Shown: positions 44,906 to 53,730 of the stretch, one piece after another | How positions within the stretch are numbered: the stretch's first letter is position 1 | How the letters are laid out: each line of letters opens with the position of its first letter | Source of the DNA: Acidovorax sp. Leaf160 | GTDB lineage: Bacteria > Pseudomonadota > Gammaproteobacteria > Burkholderiales > Burkholderiaceae_C | Reading direction: 5' to 3' | Length of the DNA: 64,000 nt | Assembly (NCBI RefSeq): GCF_001424265.1 | Contig: NZ_LMOV01000001.1 | Coordinates: 125,387-189,386, forward strand | Made by a program: the position numbers and the translations under genes | Notes under the pieces: generated by a model | What the model saw: only the letters and a program-made list of their open reading frames with translations | Database searches by the model: none | Told to the model about the DNA's origin: nothing

Positions 44906-45437
44906 GGTTGCCTACGGATGCCGCAGCTGCGGCGGATGGACCAGAATCAGGGCGCACGATCCCTCAGCGCGCCGACGACGCCGCAACCATCCCGGAGGAC
45001 GTGCGGACACCCATGGCACCTGGCAGGTTCGCGCTCTCTTGCATCCGGACTGTGACCGTCGGCCCCGGAATCACACCGGGTCTGCTGACCCCGCCGGCGC
45101 AGACGGCTAGCGGGCGCTCGCGGGCTCGTGCGGATGGAGGAAGCCTCCGTTCGCCATGACCGCCGGTGGGGAATTCCACCCCGCCCTGAGAACGCTTTTC
45201 CGGCCTCCTGCGCGAAACGAAATCGCGTCGGTAGGCCGGAGCGGCAATTCTAGGCCACGGGCCCAGGTGGATGCGGTGGTGGTGTCTTGTCCACGTCGGG
45301 TGCTGCAGCTTCTCCTTCCGGTGGCTACGAGCCTGGGTCTCGCCCGTCATGGTTTCGACCTCCACCCGCTGAGCGGGAAGGCATTGCGCGGCAGCGTCCG
45401 GCCCCGGGTCGACTCTCGCCCCACCTACACTCCCCGC
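44906..45437. other. gene-free stretch around the riboswitch
   Basis: This 532-bp gap holds the ribH leader with its FMN riboswitch (45033-45195), a 14-bp palindrome next to the ribH start, and about 240 bp ahead of the small DUF2905 gene that should contain two divergent promoters. I see no further gene. Confidence 0.6.
45033..45195 (-). ncRNA. FMN riboswitch (RFN element)
   Basis: Read on the minus strand the RFN conserved blocks occur in order: GGGCGGGGTGGAATTCCCC then ACCGGCGGT, AGCCCGCGAGCG, GGTCAGCAGACCCGGTG with ATTCCGGGGCCGACGGT, and CAGTCCGGATGCAAGAGAG at the end. These are the signature P1-P6 segments. It begins about 290 bp and ends about 128 bp before the ribH start, so FMN binding should repress ribH, probably by hiding the ribosome-binding region since no T-run terminator is seen. 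Confidence 0.95.
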
Positions 45438-45632
45438 ATGCTGCGCTGGTTTATCGTCGTCTTCCTGGCCCTCATGTGCATCAGCTGGCTGTCGCCGCTG
45501 TTGCGGCGGATCGGGTTCGGGCGGCTGCCGGGGGATTTCCGGTTCCGGCTGGGCGGGCGCGACTGGGATGTGCCGCTGGCGTCCACGCTGCTGCTGAGCT
45601 TCGTCGCCAGCCTGATCGCCAAGTGGATCTGA
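45438..45632 (+). CDS. DUF2905 small membrane protein
   Basis: A 64-residue protein with two hydrophobic segments flanking a short loop (LRWFIVVFLALMCISWL, then LLLSFVASLIAKWI) and the RIGFGRLPGDFRF motif typical of DUF2905. Function unknown. The frame is open far upstream through the riboswitch, but only the part from ATG 45438 has family similarity. Confidence 0.8.
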   Translation: MLRWFIVVFLALMCISWLSPLLRRIGFGRLPGDFRFRLGGRDWDVPLASTLLLSFVASLIAKWI

Positions 45633-45781
45633 GCGGGCAGGGCGGCCAGCCGCAAGTCGAGCGCCCCGGCCGCTACGTCAGTGGGCTTTCCGGAAGGTGC
45701 TCTGGGCGGATGGCCGGGTGCTGCCCTGCTGCAACGGCCATGCCGGCCCGGCGTGGTGCCACCGCACGGGGCCCCGGCGCC

Positions 45782-47194
45782 TCAGGACCGTATCGCCAGG
45801 TGGCTGCGGTCGTCGTCCTCGCCAGCATCGGCCAGCGCGGCCAGATAGGTCTTGCGCCACCAGTGCACGTCGTGTTCGCGGATGCGTTCCATCAGCCGCT
45901 GGTGCCGGCGCTGGCGTTCGGCCAAGGGCATCTGCAGCGCGGTCTGGATGCTGTCGGCCATGCCCTGCGTGTCGTACGGGTTGACCAGCAGGGCTTCCTT
46001 CATCTGCTCGGCCGCGCCTGCGAAGCGCGACAGCACCAGCACGCCCGGGTCTTCGGGGTCCTGCGCGGCCACGTATTCCTTGGCGACTAGGTTCATGCCG
46101 TCGCGCAACGGCGTGACCAGGCCCACGGCGGCGGCGCGGCACAGGCCCGGCACGCGCTTGCGCGCCACGGTGCGGTGGATGTAGCGCAGCGGCATCCAGT
46201 CCAGGTCGCCGAAGTCGCCGTTCACGGCGCCGCACAGGCCCTCCAGCTCGGTGCGCAGGTCGGCATAGGCATTCACGCTGTCGCGCGAGGGCGAGGCGAT
46301 CATGATCATCGTCGCGCTGTGCTGGTTCTCCGGGTAGCGCGACAGCAGCTCGCGGAAGGCGCGCACGCGCTGCGGAATGCCCTTGGAGTAGTCGAGCCGG
46401 TCCACGCCCAGCAGCAGGCGGCGGCGGGAATATTCCTCGCGCATGGCGGTGAAGGTGTCCATCGCCTCGGGGGCCTCGGTCAGCCGCGTGAATTCGTCCA
46501 CGTCGATGCCGATGGGAAACGCCGCCACCTGCACCGTGGCGCCGAAGGCGCGCAGGCGCTGGGCGCCGACCGACTGTGCGTCGGCCTCCTTGTCGAGGTA
46601 GCGGATGAAGTGGGCGACGTCGGCCTCGCTCTGCAGGCCCACCAGGTCATAGGCGAAGAAGGAGCGCATCAGCCATTCGTGCTGCGGGATGGCCGCCATG
46701 ATGAGCGGCGGCGGCACGGGAATGTGCAGGAAGAACCCGATCTTCTGGCGGCAGCCCAGCGCACGCAGCTCCGCCGCCAGCGGGATGAGGTGGTAGTCGT
46801 GCACCCAGATGGTGTCGTCTTCCTTCAAGAGCGGCAGCAGCTTGCGCGCGAACATCTGGTTCACGCGCCGGTAGCCGGCGATGTAGCCCGCGTTGAAGTC
46901 GGCCAGGTCGAGCCGGTAGTGGAAGACGGGCCACAGCACGCTGTTGCTGTAGCCGTAGTAGTAGCTGTCGTGGTCCTCGCGGCACAGGTCCACCGTGGCC
47001 AGCGTCACGTTGCCGGCCTGGCGGGTGTGCAGCGTGCCCTCGCCGGGCAGGCCGTCCTCGGTGACGGTGCCGCTCCAGCCGAACCAGAGGCCGCCGGTCT
47101 GGTTGAGCGTTTCGCCCAGCGCCACGGCCAGGCCACCGGCGGCGGGCTTGCGGGGGTCGGCCAGGCGGTTGGAGATGACGACGAGGCGGCTCAT
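45782..47194 (-). CDS. otsA: alpha,alpha-trehalose-phosphate synthase (UDP/ADP-forming)
   Basis: A 470-residue GT20 glycosyltransferase making trehalose 6-phosphate from a nucleotide glucose and glucose 6-phosphate. Visible are the N-terminal [10 protein letters not shown] loop, SGTVTEDG, the [12 protein letters not shown] segment, [24 protein letters not shown] with donor-binding Arg and Lys, and [13 protein letters not shown] near the acceptor end. The ATG overlaps the GH15 gene's stop (ATGA). Last gene of the otsB-GH15-otsA unit. Confidence 0.95.
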   Translation of the reverse strand: MSRLVVISNRLADPRKPAAGGLAVALGETLNQTGGLWFGWSGTVTEDGLPGEGTLHTRQAGNVTLATVDLCREDHDSYYYGYSNSVLWPVFHYRLDLADFNAGYIAGYRRVNQMFARKLLPLLKEDDTIWVHDYHLIPLAAELRALGCRQKIGFFLHIPVPPPLIMAAIPQHEWLMRSFFAYDLVGLQSEADVAHFIRYLDKEADAQSVGAQRLRAFGATVQVAAFPIGIDVDEFTRLTEAPEAMDTFTAMREEYSRRRLLLGVDRLDYSKGIPQRVRAFRELLSRYPENQHSATMIMIASPSRDSVNAYADLRTELEGLCGAVNGDFGDLDWMPLRYIHRTVARKRVPGLCRAAAVGLVTPLRDGMNLVAKEYVAAQDPEDPGVLVLSRFAGAAEQMKEALLVNPYDTQGMADSIQTALQMPLAERQRRHQRLMERIREHDVHWWRKTYLAALADAGEDDDRSHLAIRS

Positions 47195-49143
47195 ATGACG
47201 GTGTCCCAGGGGGCGGAAAGGCGCATGGCGGCGTTGATGATGCCGACCATGGAATAGGTCTGCGGGAAGTTGCCCCACATCTCGCCGGTCTCGGCGTGCG
47301 TGTCTTCCGACAGCAGGCCCAGCGGATTGCGGGCGGCCAGCATGGCCTCGAAGATCTCGCGCGCCTGGCTGCGGCGGCCGATGCGCGCGAGGGCGTCGAT
47401 GCGCCAGAAGGTGCAGATGTTGAAGGCCGTGTCGGGCTTGCCGAAGTCGTCGGCCGCCTCGTAGCGGCGCATGTAGGGGCCGTCGCAGAGCGACACCTCC
47501 ATCGCGTCCACCGTGCTGACGAAGCGCGGGTCGCGCGGGTCGATCAGGCCCACCTCGGCCATCAGCAAGACGCTGGCGTCCAGCTCATGGCCGCCGAAGC
47601 TCTCTGCGAAGGCCTGGCGCTTGTCGCTCCAGGAACGGGTGAGGATCTCTTCGCGCATGCGGCTGGCGTGCGCCCCCCAGTGGTCTGCGCGGTCGGGCAA
47701 CCCCAGCTTGGCGGCGATCTTTGCCAGCCGGTCGCAGGCCGCCCAGCTCATCAGCGCGGACGAGGTGTGCACCCGGGCGCGGGTGCGCAGCTCCCACATG
47801 CCCGCGTCGGGCGTGCCGTAGACGCGCACGGCCAGCTCGCCGATCTGTTCCATGCGCGTGAACTCGGCTTCGCCCGCCGGGTGCAGCAGGCGCTTGTCGT
47901 GGAAGGCCTGGGCGGCGCCCAGGATGATGTTGCCGTACACGTCGTGCTGGAAGTGCTCGGCCGCTTGGTTGCCCACGCGCACCGGGCCCATGCCGCGATA
48001 GCCCTTGAGGTGGGGCACGAAGAATTCGGGCAGCTCGCGCTCCAGTCCGATGCCGTAGAGCGGCTGGATGTGGCCCTCGCTGGCCTCGGCCACCACGCTG
48101 CTCAGCCAGCGCAGGTAGTCCTCCATGGTCGCCGTTTCCGACAGGCTGTTGAGCGCGCGCACCACGAAGAAGGCATCGCGCAGCCAGCAGAAACGGTAGT
48201 CCCAGTTGCGGCCGCTGTGGGCCGATTCGGGAATGCTGGTGGTCATGGCCGCGACGATGGCGCCCGTGTCTTCGTAGAGCGAGAGCTTGAGGGTGATGGC
48301 CGCGCGGATCACCGCTTCCTGCCATTCCAGCGGCAGCGCCAGCCGCTGCGTCCACTGCCGCCAGTAGGCCACGGTGTCCTGCTCGTACGAGCGCGCCGTG
48401 TCGGCGATGCCGGCGGGCAGGGCCTCGTCCGCGCCCAGCAGGAAGTTGTATTCGCGGGACAGCACGAAGGGCTGGCCCGACAGCACGTGCGACACCGGCG
48501 CATCGGTGTTGAGCCGCAGCGTCAGCGCCGCGCCGACGAAGCGCACGTGGTTGCTGCCGCGCGTGATCTCCGGCTGCTCGCTGCCCCAGCCGTAGCGCAC
48601 GTTGGCGGTCACGCGGATGCGGGGCGAGCCCTTGACCGGCCGCACGCGCCGCACCAGCAGCATGGGGCGGAAGAAGCGCGAGCGGGCGTAGAAGCGCGGC
48701 GCGAAGTCGGTGATCTCGATGCTGTTGCCGGCCTGGTCGGTGAGCTGGGTGCGCAGCACGGCCGTGTTCGGCTCATACCACTGGCGGCTTTCGACCTGGT
48801 TCTCCAGCTCGATGGCGAAGCGGCTGCCTTCCTCGCCCGGCTGGATCAGCGCGTTGAAGACCGGGTCGCCGTCGAAGCGCGGCATGCACGACCAGACGAT
48901 CTGGCCCTGCGCGTCCACCAGCGCGCTGATGGAGCAGTTGCCGATCATGCCGAGCTGGAGCGAGCCCTCGATGGGCGGCGCGAAGGTGGCCGGCCGCGCC
49001 ATGGGCTGGACGGGCAGGCCGCGCATGGCATCGGCCAGCGGCAGCGCGGGCTCGCCCAGGGCGCGGGCGTCCGCCGTCGTCGGCGGCTGCGAGGGCGAGG
49101 AAGCGCTTGCGGGCGCGGAGTCTTCGGGGGGCGTGGTCGTCAT
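47191..49143 (-). CDS. glycoside hydrolase family 15 protein (glucoamylase/trehalase-like)
   Basis: A 650-residue GH15 enzyme. It has an N-terminal beta-rich domain (about 60-270) and a catalytic (alpha/alpha)6 barrel. Family signatures are SGRNWDYRFCWLRDAFF and the C-terminal LLSEDTHAETGEMWGNFPQTYSMVG, which contain the two catalytic Glu regions. In this class some members hydrolyse trehalose, others starch or isomaltose. Placement between otsB and otsA with ATGA overlaps at both ends makes trehalose metabolism likely, but whether it cleaves trehalose is inferred. The first 50 residues are Ser/Pro/Ala-rich. Confidence 0.88.
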   Translation of the reverse strand: MTTTPPEDSAPASASSPSQPPTTADARALGEPALPLADAMRGLPVQPMARPATFAPPIEGSLQLGMIGNCSISALVDAQGQIVWSCMPRFDGDPVFNALIQPGEEGSRFAIELENQVESRQWYEPNTAVLRTQLTDQAGNSIEITDFAPRFYARSRFFRPMLLVRRVRPVKGSPRIRVTANVRYGWGSEQPEITRGSNHVRFVGAALTLRLNTDAPVSHVLSGQPFVLSREYNFLLGADEALPAGIADTARSYEQDTVAYWRQWTQRLALPLEWQEAVIRAAITLKLSLYEDTGAIVAAMTTSIPESAHSGRNWDYRFCWLRDAFFVVRALNSLSETATMEDYLRWLSSVVAEASEGHIQPLYGIGLERELPEFFVPHLKGYRGMGPVRVGNQAAEHFQHDVYGNIILGAAQAFHDKRLLHPAGEAEFTRMEQIGELAVRVYGTPDAGMWELRTRARVHTSSALMSWAACDRLAKIAAKLGLPDRADHWGAHASRMREEILTRSWSDKRQAFAESFGGHELDASVLLMAEVGLIDPRDPRFVSTVDAMEVSLCDGPYMRRYEAADDFGKPDTAFNICTFWRIDALARIGRRSQAREIFEAMLAARNPLGLLSEDTHAETGEMWGNFPQTYSMVGIINAAMRLSAPWDTVI

Positions 49144-49877
49144 GCGGGAAGTCCCTGGGGAGAGGCCATCTGAAAAATCCATTCGCGCAGCTCGGTGGTG
49201 TCGGTGCAGCGGGCCTGGGCCTGGGTTTCGCCCGGCCCGACCTTGACGCCGATGCCGCCCAGCGCCCGCACGGCGGCGAAGCCGTGTTCATCGGTCACGT
49301 CGTCGCCCGCAAAGACGGGAATGCGGCCCTGGAACGGTGCATGGCGCATGAAGTCGGCAATGGCGCGGCCCTTGTTGGGGCCGGCGGGCTTGATCTCCAG
49401 CACGCACTTGCCCTGCAGCACCTCCAGGCCCGGCGCCTGGGCCAGCGCATGGTCGACGGCCGAGCGGCAGCGCGCTTCCAGCTCGGGCGCCTGTCGATAG
49501 TGCAGCGCGACGCCGGCGCTCTTGCGTTCCAGCACCAGCGCGGGGTGGCGGTCGAGCATGGGCTGCAGCACGCTCAGCACGGGCGCCAGGTCGGGTGCCG
49601 GCACGCCGCGTTGCACGCCGTCCGCCAGCCGGTACTGGGCGCCGTGTTCGGAGGCCAGCGGCAGCTGCAGCGGGCTCAGGAAGTGGTCGATGTCGGCGCG
49701 GGTGCGCCCGGTGGCGATGGCGAGGGCGCCGCCCAGGTAGCCGGAGAGGGTGCGCAATGCGGGCACCACGCCGGGGTGGACCTGCACCGCATCGGGGTGC
49801 GAGGCGATATCGGCCAGCGTGCCGTCGAAGTCGAGAAAGAGCGCATGTCGCGCCGTCAGCAACGGGGGCTTTTGCAT
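49140..49877 (-). CDS. otsB: trehalose-6-phosphate phosphatase
   Basis: A 245-residue HAD-superfamily phosphatase. The nucleophile motif is LDFDGTLAD (Asp16 and Asp18), motif II IATGRTRADI, and motif IV GDDVTDEHGF. The OtsB cap region includes SEHGAQYRL and KPAGPNKGRAI. It dephosphorylates the product of OtsA to trehalose. First gene of the unit; its stop overlaps the GH15 start by 4 bp. Confidence 0.94.
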   Translation of the reverse strand: MQKPPLLTARHALFLDFDGTLADIASHPDAVQVHPGVVPALRTLSGYLGGALAIATGRTRADIDHFLSPLQLPLASEHGAQYRLADGVQRGVPAPDLAPVLSVLQPMLDRHPALVLERKSAGVALHYRQAPELEARCRSAVDHALAQAPGLEVLQGKCVLEIKPAGPNKGRAIADFMRHAPFQGRIPVFAGDDVTDEHGFAAVRALGGIGVKVGPGETQAQARCTDTTELREWIFQMASPQGLPA

Positions 49878-49955
49878 CGGCGGAACCTTAGCAAAATGCT
49901 TGCCGCGGCCATGTAGGCCGGCGGCTACTGTCCAGGCAGCGGCGCGGTGCGGGCG

Positions 49956-51200
49956 CTACTGCGCCGCTGCGAGATGCGCCTGCAGCGCGGCAGTCCGGGC
50001 GCGCCGGATGGCCTCGCCCACCTGCGGCCCGGTCATGCCGGCCTGAGCCGCCTGCGCGGCGATGGGGGCAGTGGCCACGGCCCGGGCGGCAGCCAGCGCC
50101 GCCGCCAGCCGGTCGCGCTGCGGATAGGGCGCTTCCTCGAAGCCCAGCCGGCCGCGCGCATCGCATTCGCAGGCCAGCAGCACGTCGGCGAAGCGCTCGG
50201 GCTTGCGCAGCGCGTCGCAGCGCTCCAGCAGGCGCAGCAGGGCGGCGGCGTTCAGTTCGCCGCTGCGGTGGATGTTGCCGTGCTCGCGGGCCACCACGTC
50301 GGCCGTTTCGCGGCAGTCCACCGGCACGCGCAGGCGCTCGGCTACGCCTTGCAGCAGCCGGGCGCTGCGCATTTCATGGCCTATGTGGCGCGGCAGCACG
50401 TCGGCGGGTGTGGTGCCCTTGCCCAGGTCGTGCGTGAGGCAGGCGAAGCGCACGGCCAGCGGCGCCTGCAGCCGCGCGGCCATGTCCAGCACCATCATCA
50501 GGTGGATGCCGGTGTCCACCTCGGGGTGGTATTCGGCGCGCTGCGGCACGCCCCAGAGCCGGGCGACCTCGGGCAGCAGCACGGCGAGCGCGCCGCAATC
50601 CCTCAGCACCTCGAACATGCGCGAGGGGCGCGCTTCCATCAGCCCGCGCGCCAGTTCCTGCCAGACGCGCTCGGGCACCAGGTGGTCGGCCTCGCCGTCC
50701 TCCACCATCTCGCGCATCAGCTGCAGGGTTTCGGGCGCGACGCTGAAGTCGGTGAAGCGCGCGGCGAAGCGCGCCACGCGCAGGATGCGCACCGGGTCTT
50801 CGCGGAAGGCGTCGGTCACATGGCGCAGCACGCGGGCTTCAAGGTCTCGTACGCCGTTGTAGGGATCGAAAAGGCCCGCAGCGCTTGATCCGTCTGTGCT
50901 GGATGCTATCGAATTGATAGTAATGTCGCGGCGTGACAGGTCTTCTTCCAGCGTCACGTCGGGCGCGGCGTGCACGGTGAAGCCCCGGTAACCGTGGCCG
51001 CTCTTGCGCTCGGTGCGGGCCAGGGCGTATTCCTCGCGCGTCTCGGGGTGCAGGAAGACGGGAAAGTCGCGCCCCACGGGCAGGAAGCCGCGTGCTTCCA
51101 TGTCGGCCGGCGTGGCGCCGACGACGACCCAGTCGCGGTCATGAATGGGGCGGCCCAGCAACCTGTCGCGCACCGCGCCGCCCACCAAATAGATCTGCAT
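49956..51200 (-). CDS. cca: CCA tRNA nucleotidyltransferase with HD domain
   Basis: A 414-residue class II nucleotidyltransferase that builds or repairs the tRNA CCA end. It has YLVGGAVRD, the metal motif [21 protein letters not shown] and [17 protein letters not shown], followed by an HD phosphohydrolase domain (HLMMVLD, THDLGKG) like E. coli Cca (412). Between TINS and the conserved FDPYNG it has about four more residues than the E. coli sequence ([14 protein letters not shown]). This stretch is encoded by a copy of the dispersed palindromic repeat, in frame. Confidence 0.95.
   Translation of the reverse strand: MQIYLVGGAVRDRLLGRPIHDRDWVVVGATPADMEARGFLPVGRDFPVFLHPETREEYALARTERKSGHGYRGFTVHAAPDVTLEEDLSRRDITINSIASSTDGSSAAGLFDPYNGVRDLEARVLRHVTDAFREDPVRILRVARFAARFTDFSVAPETLQLMREMVEDGEADHLVPERVWQELARGLMEARPSRMFEVLRDCGALAVLLPEVARLWGVPQRAEYHPEVDTGIHLMMVLDMAARLQAPLAVRFACLTHDLGKGTTPADVLPRHIGHEMRSARLLQGVAERLRVPVDCRETADVVAREHGNIHRSGELNAAALLRLLERCDALRKPERFADVLLACECDARGRLGFEEAPYPQRDRLAAALAAARAVATAPIAAQAAQAGMTGPQVGEAIRRARTAALQAHLAAAQ
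50868..50920 (+). repeat. in-gene copy B of the dispersed palindromic repeat (inside cca)
   Basis: AAAAGGCCCGCAGCGCTTGAT, a variable middle, GGATGCTATCGAATTGATAG. The block CCGCAGCGCTTGAT is identical over 14 bp to the reverse complement of the intergenic copy behind dtd, and both ends match. It is translated as part of Cca without disturbing frame. Confidence 0.75.
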
Positions 51201-51274
51201 GCGGGCAGTGTAGCCAGGGGCTTGCCTATAGTCGGGAGCTTTCTCGCCCAGCGACCCTTGCGCCTTCCATCGCC

Positions 51275-51727
51275 ATGACCCTGCCTCCGCTCACCATCGC
51301 CCAGCTGAATCCCGACGGCAGCCTGCCCATTCCTGCGCCGGCGCCCCCGGCGGTGGACGCCGCCGCCGAGGCCGCCCAGGCGCAGCTGCGCCTGGAGGAA
51401 TTGCAGGAAAAGCTCGACGCCCTGCAGGCGGTGCTGGACAAGCCGCTCAGCGCCATCCTGGCCGAGCAGGCCCAGGCGCAGGAGGCCGCCACCGCCTGGG
51501 ACGCCTTCGGCGCCATGTGGATGCTGTCGCAGCGCGCCATGCGCCGCGTGGCGATGGACCTGGCCGCCGCCCAGGGCGTGAGCGAGCAGGAGGTGGTGCA
51601 GCGCGCCATGGCGCACGCGCGCAGCGTGCTGAACGTGGAGGACGAGGACCTGGGCGGCAGCGTGGCCCCGGCGCAGCTGGCGCACATCGCACGGCACAAG
51701 GCGTTCCTGCGCAAGCAGTTCCGGTGA
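51275..51727 (+). CDS. hypothetical helical protein
   Basis: A 150-residue protein I do not recognise. It starts with a Pro/Ala-rich segment ([17 protein letters not shown]), followed by a heptad-like helix ([27 protein letters not shown]) that could form a coiled coil. The rest is helical and Ala-rich, ending LRKQFR. No signal peptide or membrane segment. The ATG follows the cca promoter region on the opposite strand and gives good coding character. Function unknown. Confidence 0.65.
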   Translation: MTLPPLTIAQLNPDGSLPIPAPAPPAVDAAAEAAQAQLRLEELQEKLDALQAVLDKPLSAILAEQAQAQEAATAWDAFGAMWMLSQRAMRRVAMDLAAAQGVSEQEVVQRAMAHARSVLNVEDEDLGGSVAPAQLAHIARHKAFLRKQFR

Positions 51728-51857
51728 GGGCCGAAGATCAAAGAGAAGGTGGCGCGGGCACTGCTGCTGGCCCGGTGACGGCCCATTCGCCATGGGCTTG
51801 CCGGAGGGCTGGCCAACCCAGGCTTCGACCCCTCGGCCGACGCGGCACAGGCCCCGC

Positions 51858-52181
51858 TCAGTCCGAACCCACGCCCTCGAACACCGGCCGGAAGAAGCTG
51901 CGCTCGTAGCTCACGATGCAGCCCGTCTCTTCGGCATAGCGGAAGGCCGCCTGGCACTCCGCGTCCTCCATCGACCGCTGCCGGTACACCTCGTAGGCGG
52001 CCAGGCTGTCGAAGGTGAAGAGGGCCAGCGCGATGTTGTTGGCGCCTTCGCTCGGCATGAAGTAGCCGTGGTGCCTGCCGCCGAATCTCTCGACCAGCGG
52101 AATCCACAGCCGTCCGTAGTGCTCGAACTCACGCAGCTTCGCCGTGTTCAGCACGTAGCGCAGGTAGATAGTGACGGCCAT
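51858..52181 (-). CDS. NIPSNAP-family protein
   Basis: A 107-residue alpha/beta-barrel protein with TIYLRYVLNTAKLREFEHYGRLWIPLVERFGGRHHGYFMPSEG, the typical NIPSNAP layout, and a core EVYRQRSMEDAECQAAFRYAEETG. Dimeric ferredoxin-like proteins of this type have diverse or unknown roles. The ATG at 52181 lies four bases after the GST gene's stop, so it is co-transcribed with it. Confidence 0.8.
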   Translation of the reverse strand: MAVTIYLRYVLNTAKLREFEHYGRLWIPLVERFGGRHHGYFMPSEGANNIALALFTFDSLAAYEVYRQRSMEDAECQAAFRYAEETGCIVSYERSFFRPVFEGVGSD

Positions 52182-52185
52182 GGCC

Positions 52186-52878
52186 TCAGCCCCGCCCGCC
52201 GCGCAGGCGATAGGGTTCCTCGAAGTCGCGGAAGTCGTTCTCGGCCAGCGCACCCTGCACCCAGGCCTGCACGCCGGGCAGGGCCATCACCCGGTCCACA
52301 TAGGCCTGGATGTGCGGCGGCAGCGGCAGCGCGTAGGTGACGAGGCGGGTGCACACCGGGGCGAAGAACGCATCGGCGACCGTGAAGCCGCCGAATAGCA
52401 TCGGCCCGCCGTGCGCGTCCAGCAGCTGCGTCCACAGGCTGACCAGCCGGGCGACGTCGGCACGCACGGCGGCGTTGTCGCGCCAGAGCAGCGCGCCTGT
52501 GCCCTGCAGGCGCGCCTCGATGTTCATCGGGCAGGCACCGCGCAGGCCGGTGAAGCCGCTGTGCATTTCGGCGCAGGCGCTGCGGGCCACGGCGCGCGCG
52601 CGGGCATCGGCCGGCCAGAGGGCGCGGTCGGGAAAGCGCTCGGCCAGGTATTCGGCGATGGCCAGCGTGTCCCACACCACCAGGTCGCCATCGACCAGCG
52701 CCGGCACCTTGCCCGTAGGCGACACGGCGGCGATGCGCTGCTTGAAGGCCGAATCGGCCGCGAAGCTGTCGAAGCGCACCAGCACTTCCTCGAAATCGAT
52801 GCCGGCCTGGCGCATCAGCACCCAGGGGCGCATGGACCAGGAGGAGTAGTTCTTGTTGCCGATATAGAGCTGGAGCAT
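52186..52878 (-). CDS. glutathione S-transferase
   Basis: A 230-residue GST with an N-terminal thioredoxin-like domain (LQLYIGNKNYSSWSMRPWVLMR, SPTGKVPALVDGDLVVWDTLAIAEYLAE with the cis-Pro of TGKVPAL and the Asp/Thr glutathione contact DTLAI) and a helical C-terminal domain (FGGFTVADAFFAPV). NKNYSSWS is typical of the class with an active-site Ser near residue 13. It probably conjugates glutathione to electrophiles or acts as a reductase. Substrate is unknown. Confidence 0.88.
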   Translation of the reverse strand: MLQLYIGNKNYSSWSMRPWVLMRQAGIDFEEVLVRFDSFAADSAFKQRIAAVSPTGKVPALVDGDLVVWDTLAIAEYLAERFPDRALWPADARARAVARSACAEMHSGFTGLRGACPMNIEARLQGTGALLWRDNAAVRADVARLVSLWTQLLDAHGGPMLFGGFTVADAFFAPVCTRLVTYALPLPPHIQAYVDRVMALPGVQAWVQGALAENDFRDFEEPYRLRGGRG

Positions 52879-52999
52879 GGCGGGCTTTTCAGAAAGGAGA
52901 GTGACGAGCCCAGTCTAGCCAGGCCGTGCCACGCCAGTGATGCATTGCGCAGCCCCGTTTGATGCCTGGGGCGCATCATCCCGGTCGGCCCCCGTCCTT

Positions 53000-53146
53000 G
53001 AACCGTCGAGCGGCCGCGGAGCAGGCCAAGCCAGTGCAACCGCGGAACTGGCTCTGCCAGGCCGCCGGTTGCGTCCCCCTTCCCGCCTCGCACAGCGAGG
53101 CGAGAGAAGGGGGAAGCGGCGCAAGCCGCTCAAGGGATCGCCTTTA
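53000..53146 (+). repeat. GC-rich dispersed repeat R3 (behind the 5-FCL gene)
   Basis: Third copy of the GC-rich element. It shares GCAGGCCAAGCCAG with the inverse of R2 and a hairpin-rich end (GGAAGCGGCGCAAGCCGCTC) that abuts the stop codon of the cyclo-ligase gene on the minus strand, the same relative position as in the other two copies. The remainder of 52879-52999 shows nothing distinct. Confidence 0.7.
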
Positions 53147-53719
53147 AATCGGCCAGACCACGCCGTTGTCGTTCAGGATGGCATCCAGCGGCAGATCGTG
53201 CGCCTCGTGCTCGAAGTCTTCGAGGAAGCCGTTGGTGAAGCCCAGGCCCACGGTGGTCGGGCGCGGCTGCAGCGTGGCCAGGGTGCGGTCGTAGAAGCCG
53301 CCGCCATAGCCCAGGCGGTAGCCGCCGGCGCCATAGCCCACGCAGGGCACGAACAGCAGGGTGGGCACGATCACCTCGGTGTCCTTGGGCTTGGGAATGC
53401 CGTAGGCGTCTTCCTCCATCTCGCAGCCCGGGTACCAGGCATGGAAGGTCAGCGTCTTGTGCTGCTTGTTCACCACCGGCAGGCCGATGCGGCGGCGCAA
53501 AGGCTGGTCCAGCAGTTCTCCGTCCTCCTTCCAGCGGTGCAGGGCGGGCAGGGGGTCGAACTCGCCCTTGATGGGCCAATAGGCGCCGATGACCGTGTCC
53601 GGGCGGTCCACCAGCCAGATGCGCATCACGCGCTGCAGCAGGTCGGCGCGCCGCAGGCGGTCGGGCAAATTCAGACGCTCTTCAATCAGTGCGCGGCGCA
53701 GGGCTGCTTTGTCCATCAC
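53144..53719 (-). CDS. 5-formyltetrahydrofolate cyclo-ligase family protein
   Basis: A 191-residue MTHFS-family enzyme converting 5-formyl-THF to 5,10-methenyl-THF with ATP. The hallmark block VPCVGYGAGGYRLGYGGGFYDRTL is intact (residues about 129-150), preceded by GIPKPKD and LPVVNKQHKTLTFHAW. Two ATG codons begin the frame. Divergent from the lytic transglycosylase gene with an 11-bp gap, so their promoters overlap. Substrate identity is standard for the family; residual ambiguity is small. Confidence 0.9.
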   Translation of the reverse strand: MMDKAALRRALIEERLNLPDRLRRADLLQRVMRIWLVDRPDTVIGAYWPIKGEFDPLPALHRWKEDGELLDQPLRRRIGLPVVNKQHKTLTFHAWYPGCEMEEDAYGIPKPKDTEVIVPTLLFVPCVGYGAGGYRLGYGGGFYDRTLATLQPRPTTVGLGFTNGFLEDFEHEAHDLPLDAILNDNGVVWPI

Positions 53720-53730
53720 ATAATTCCCGA

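Noticed and set aside
47296-49173. 625-codon open frame on the plus strand
   Set aside because: Antisense shadow of the GH15 gene.
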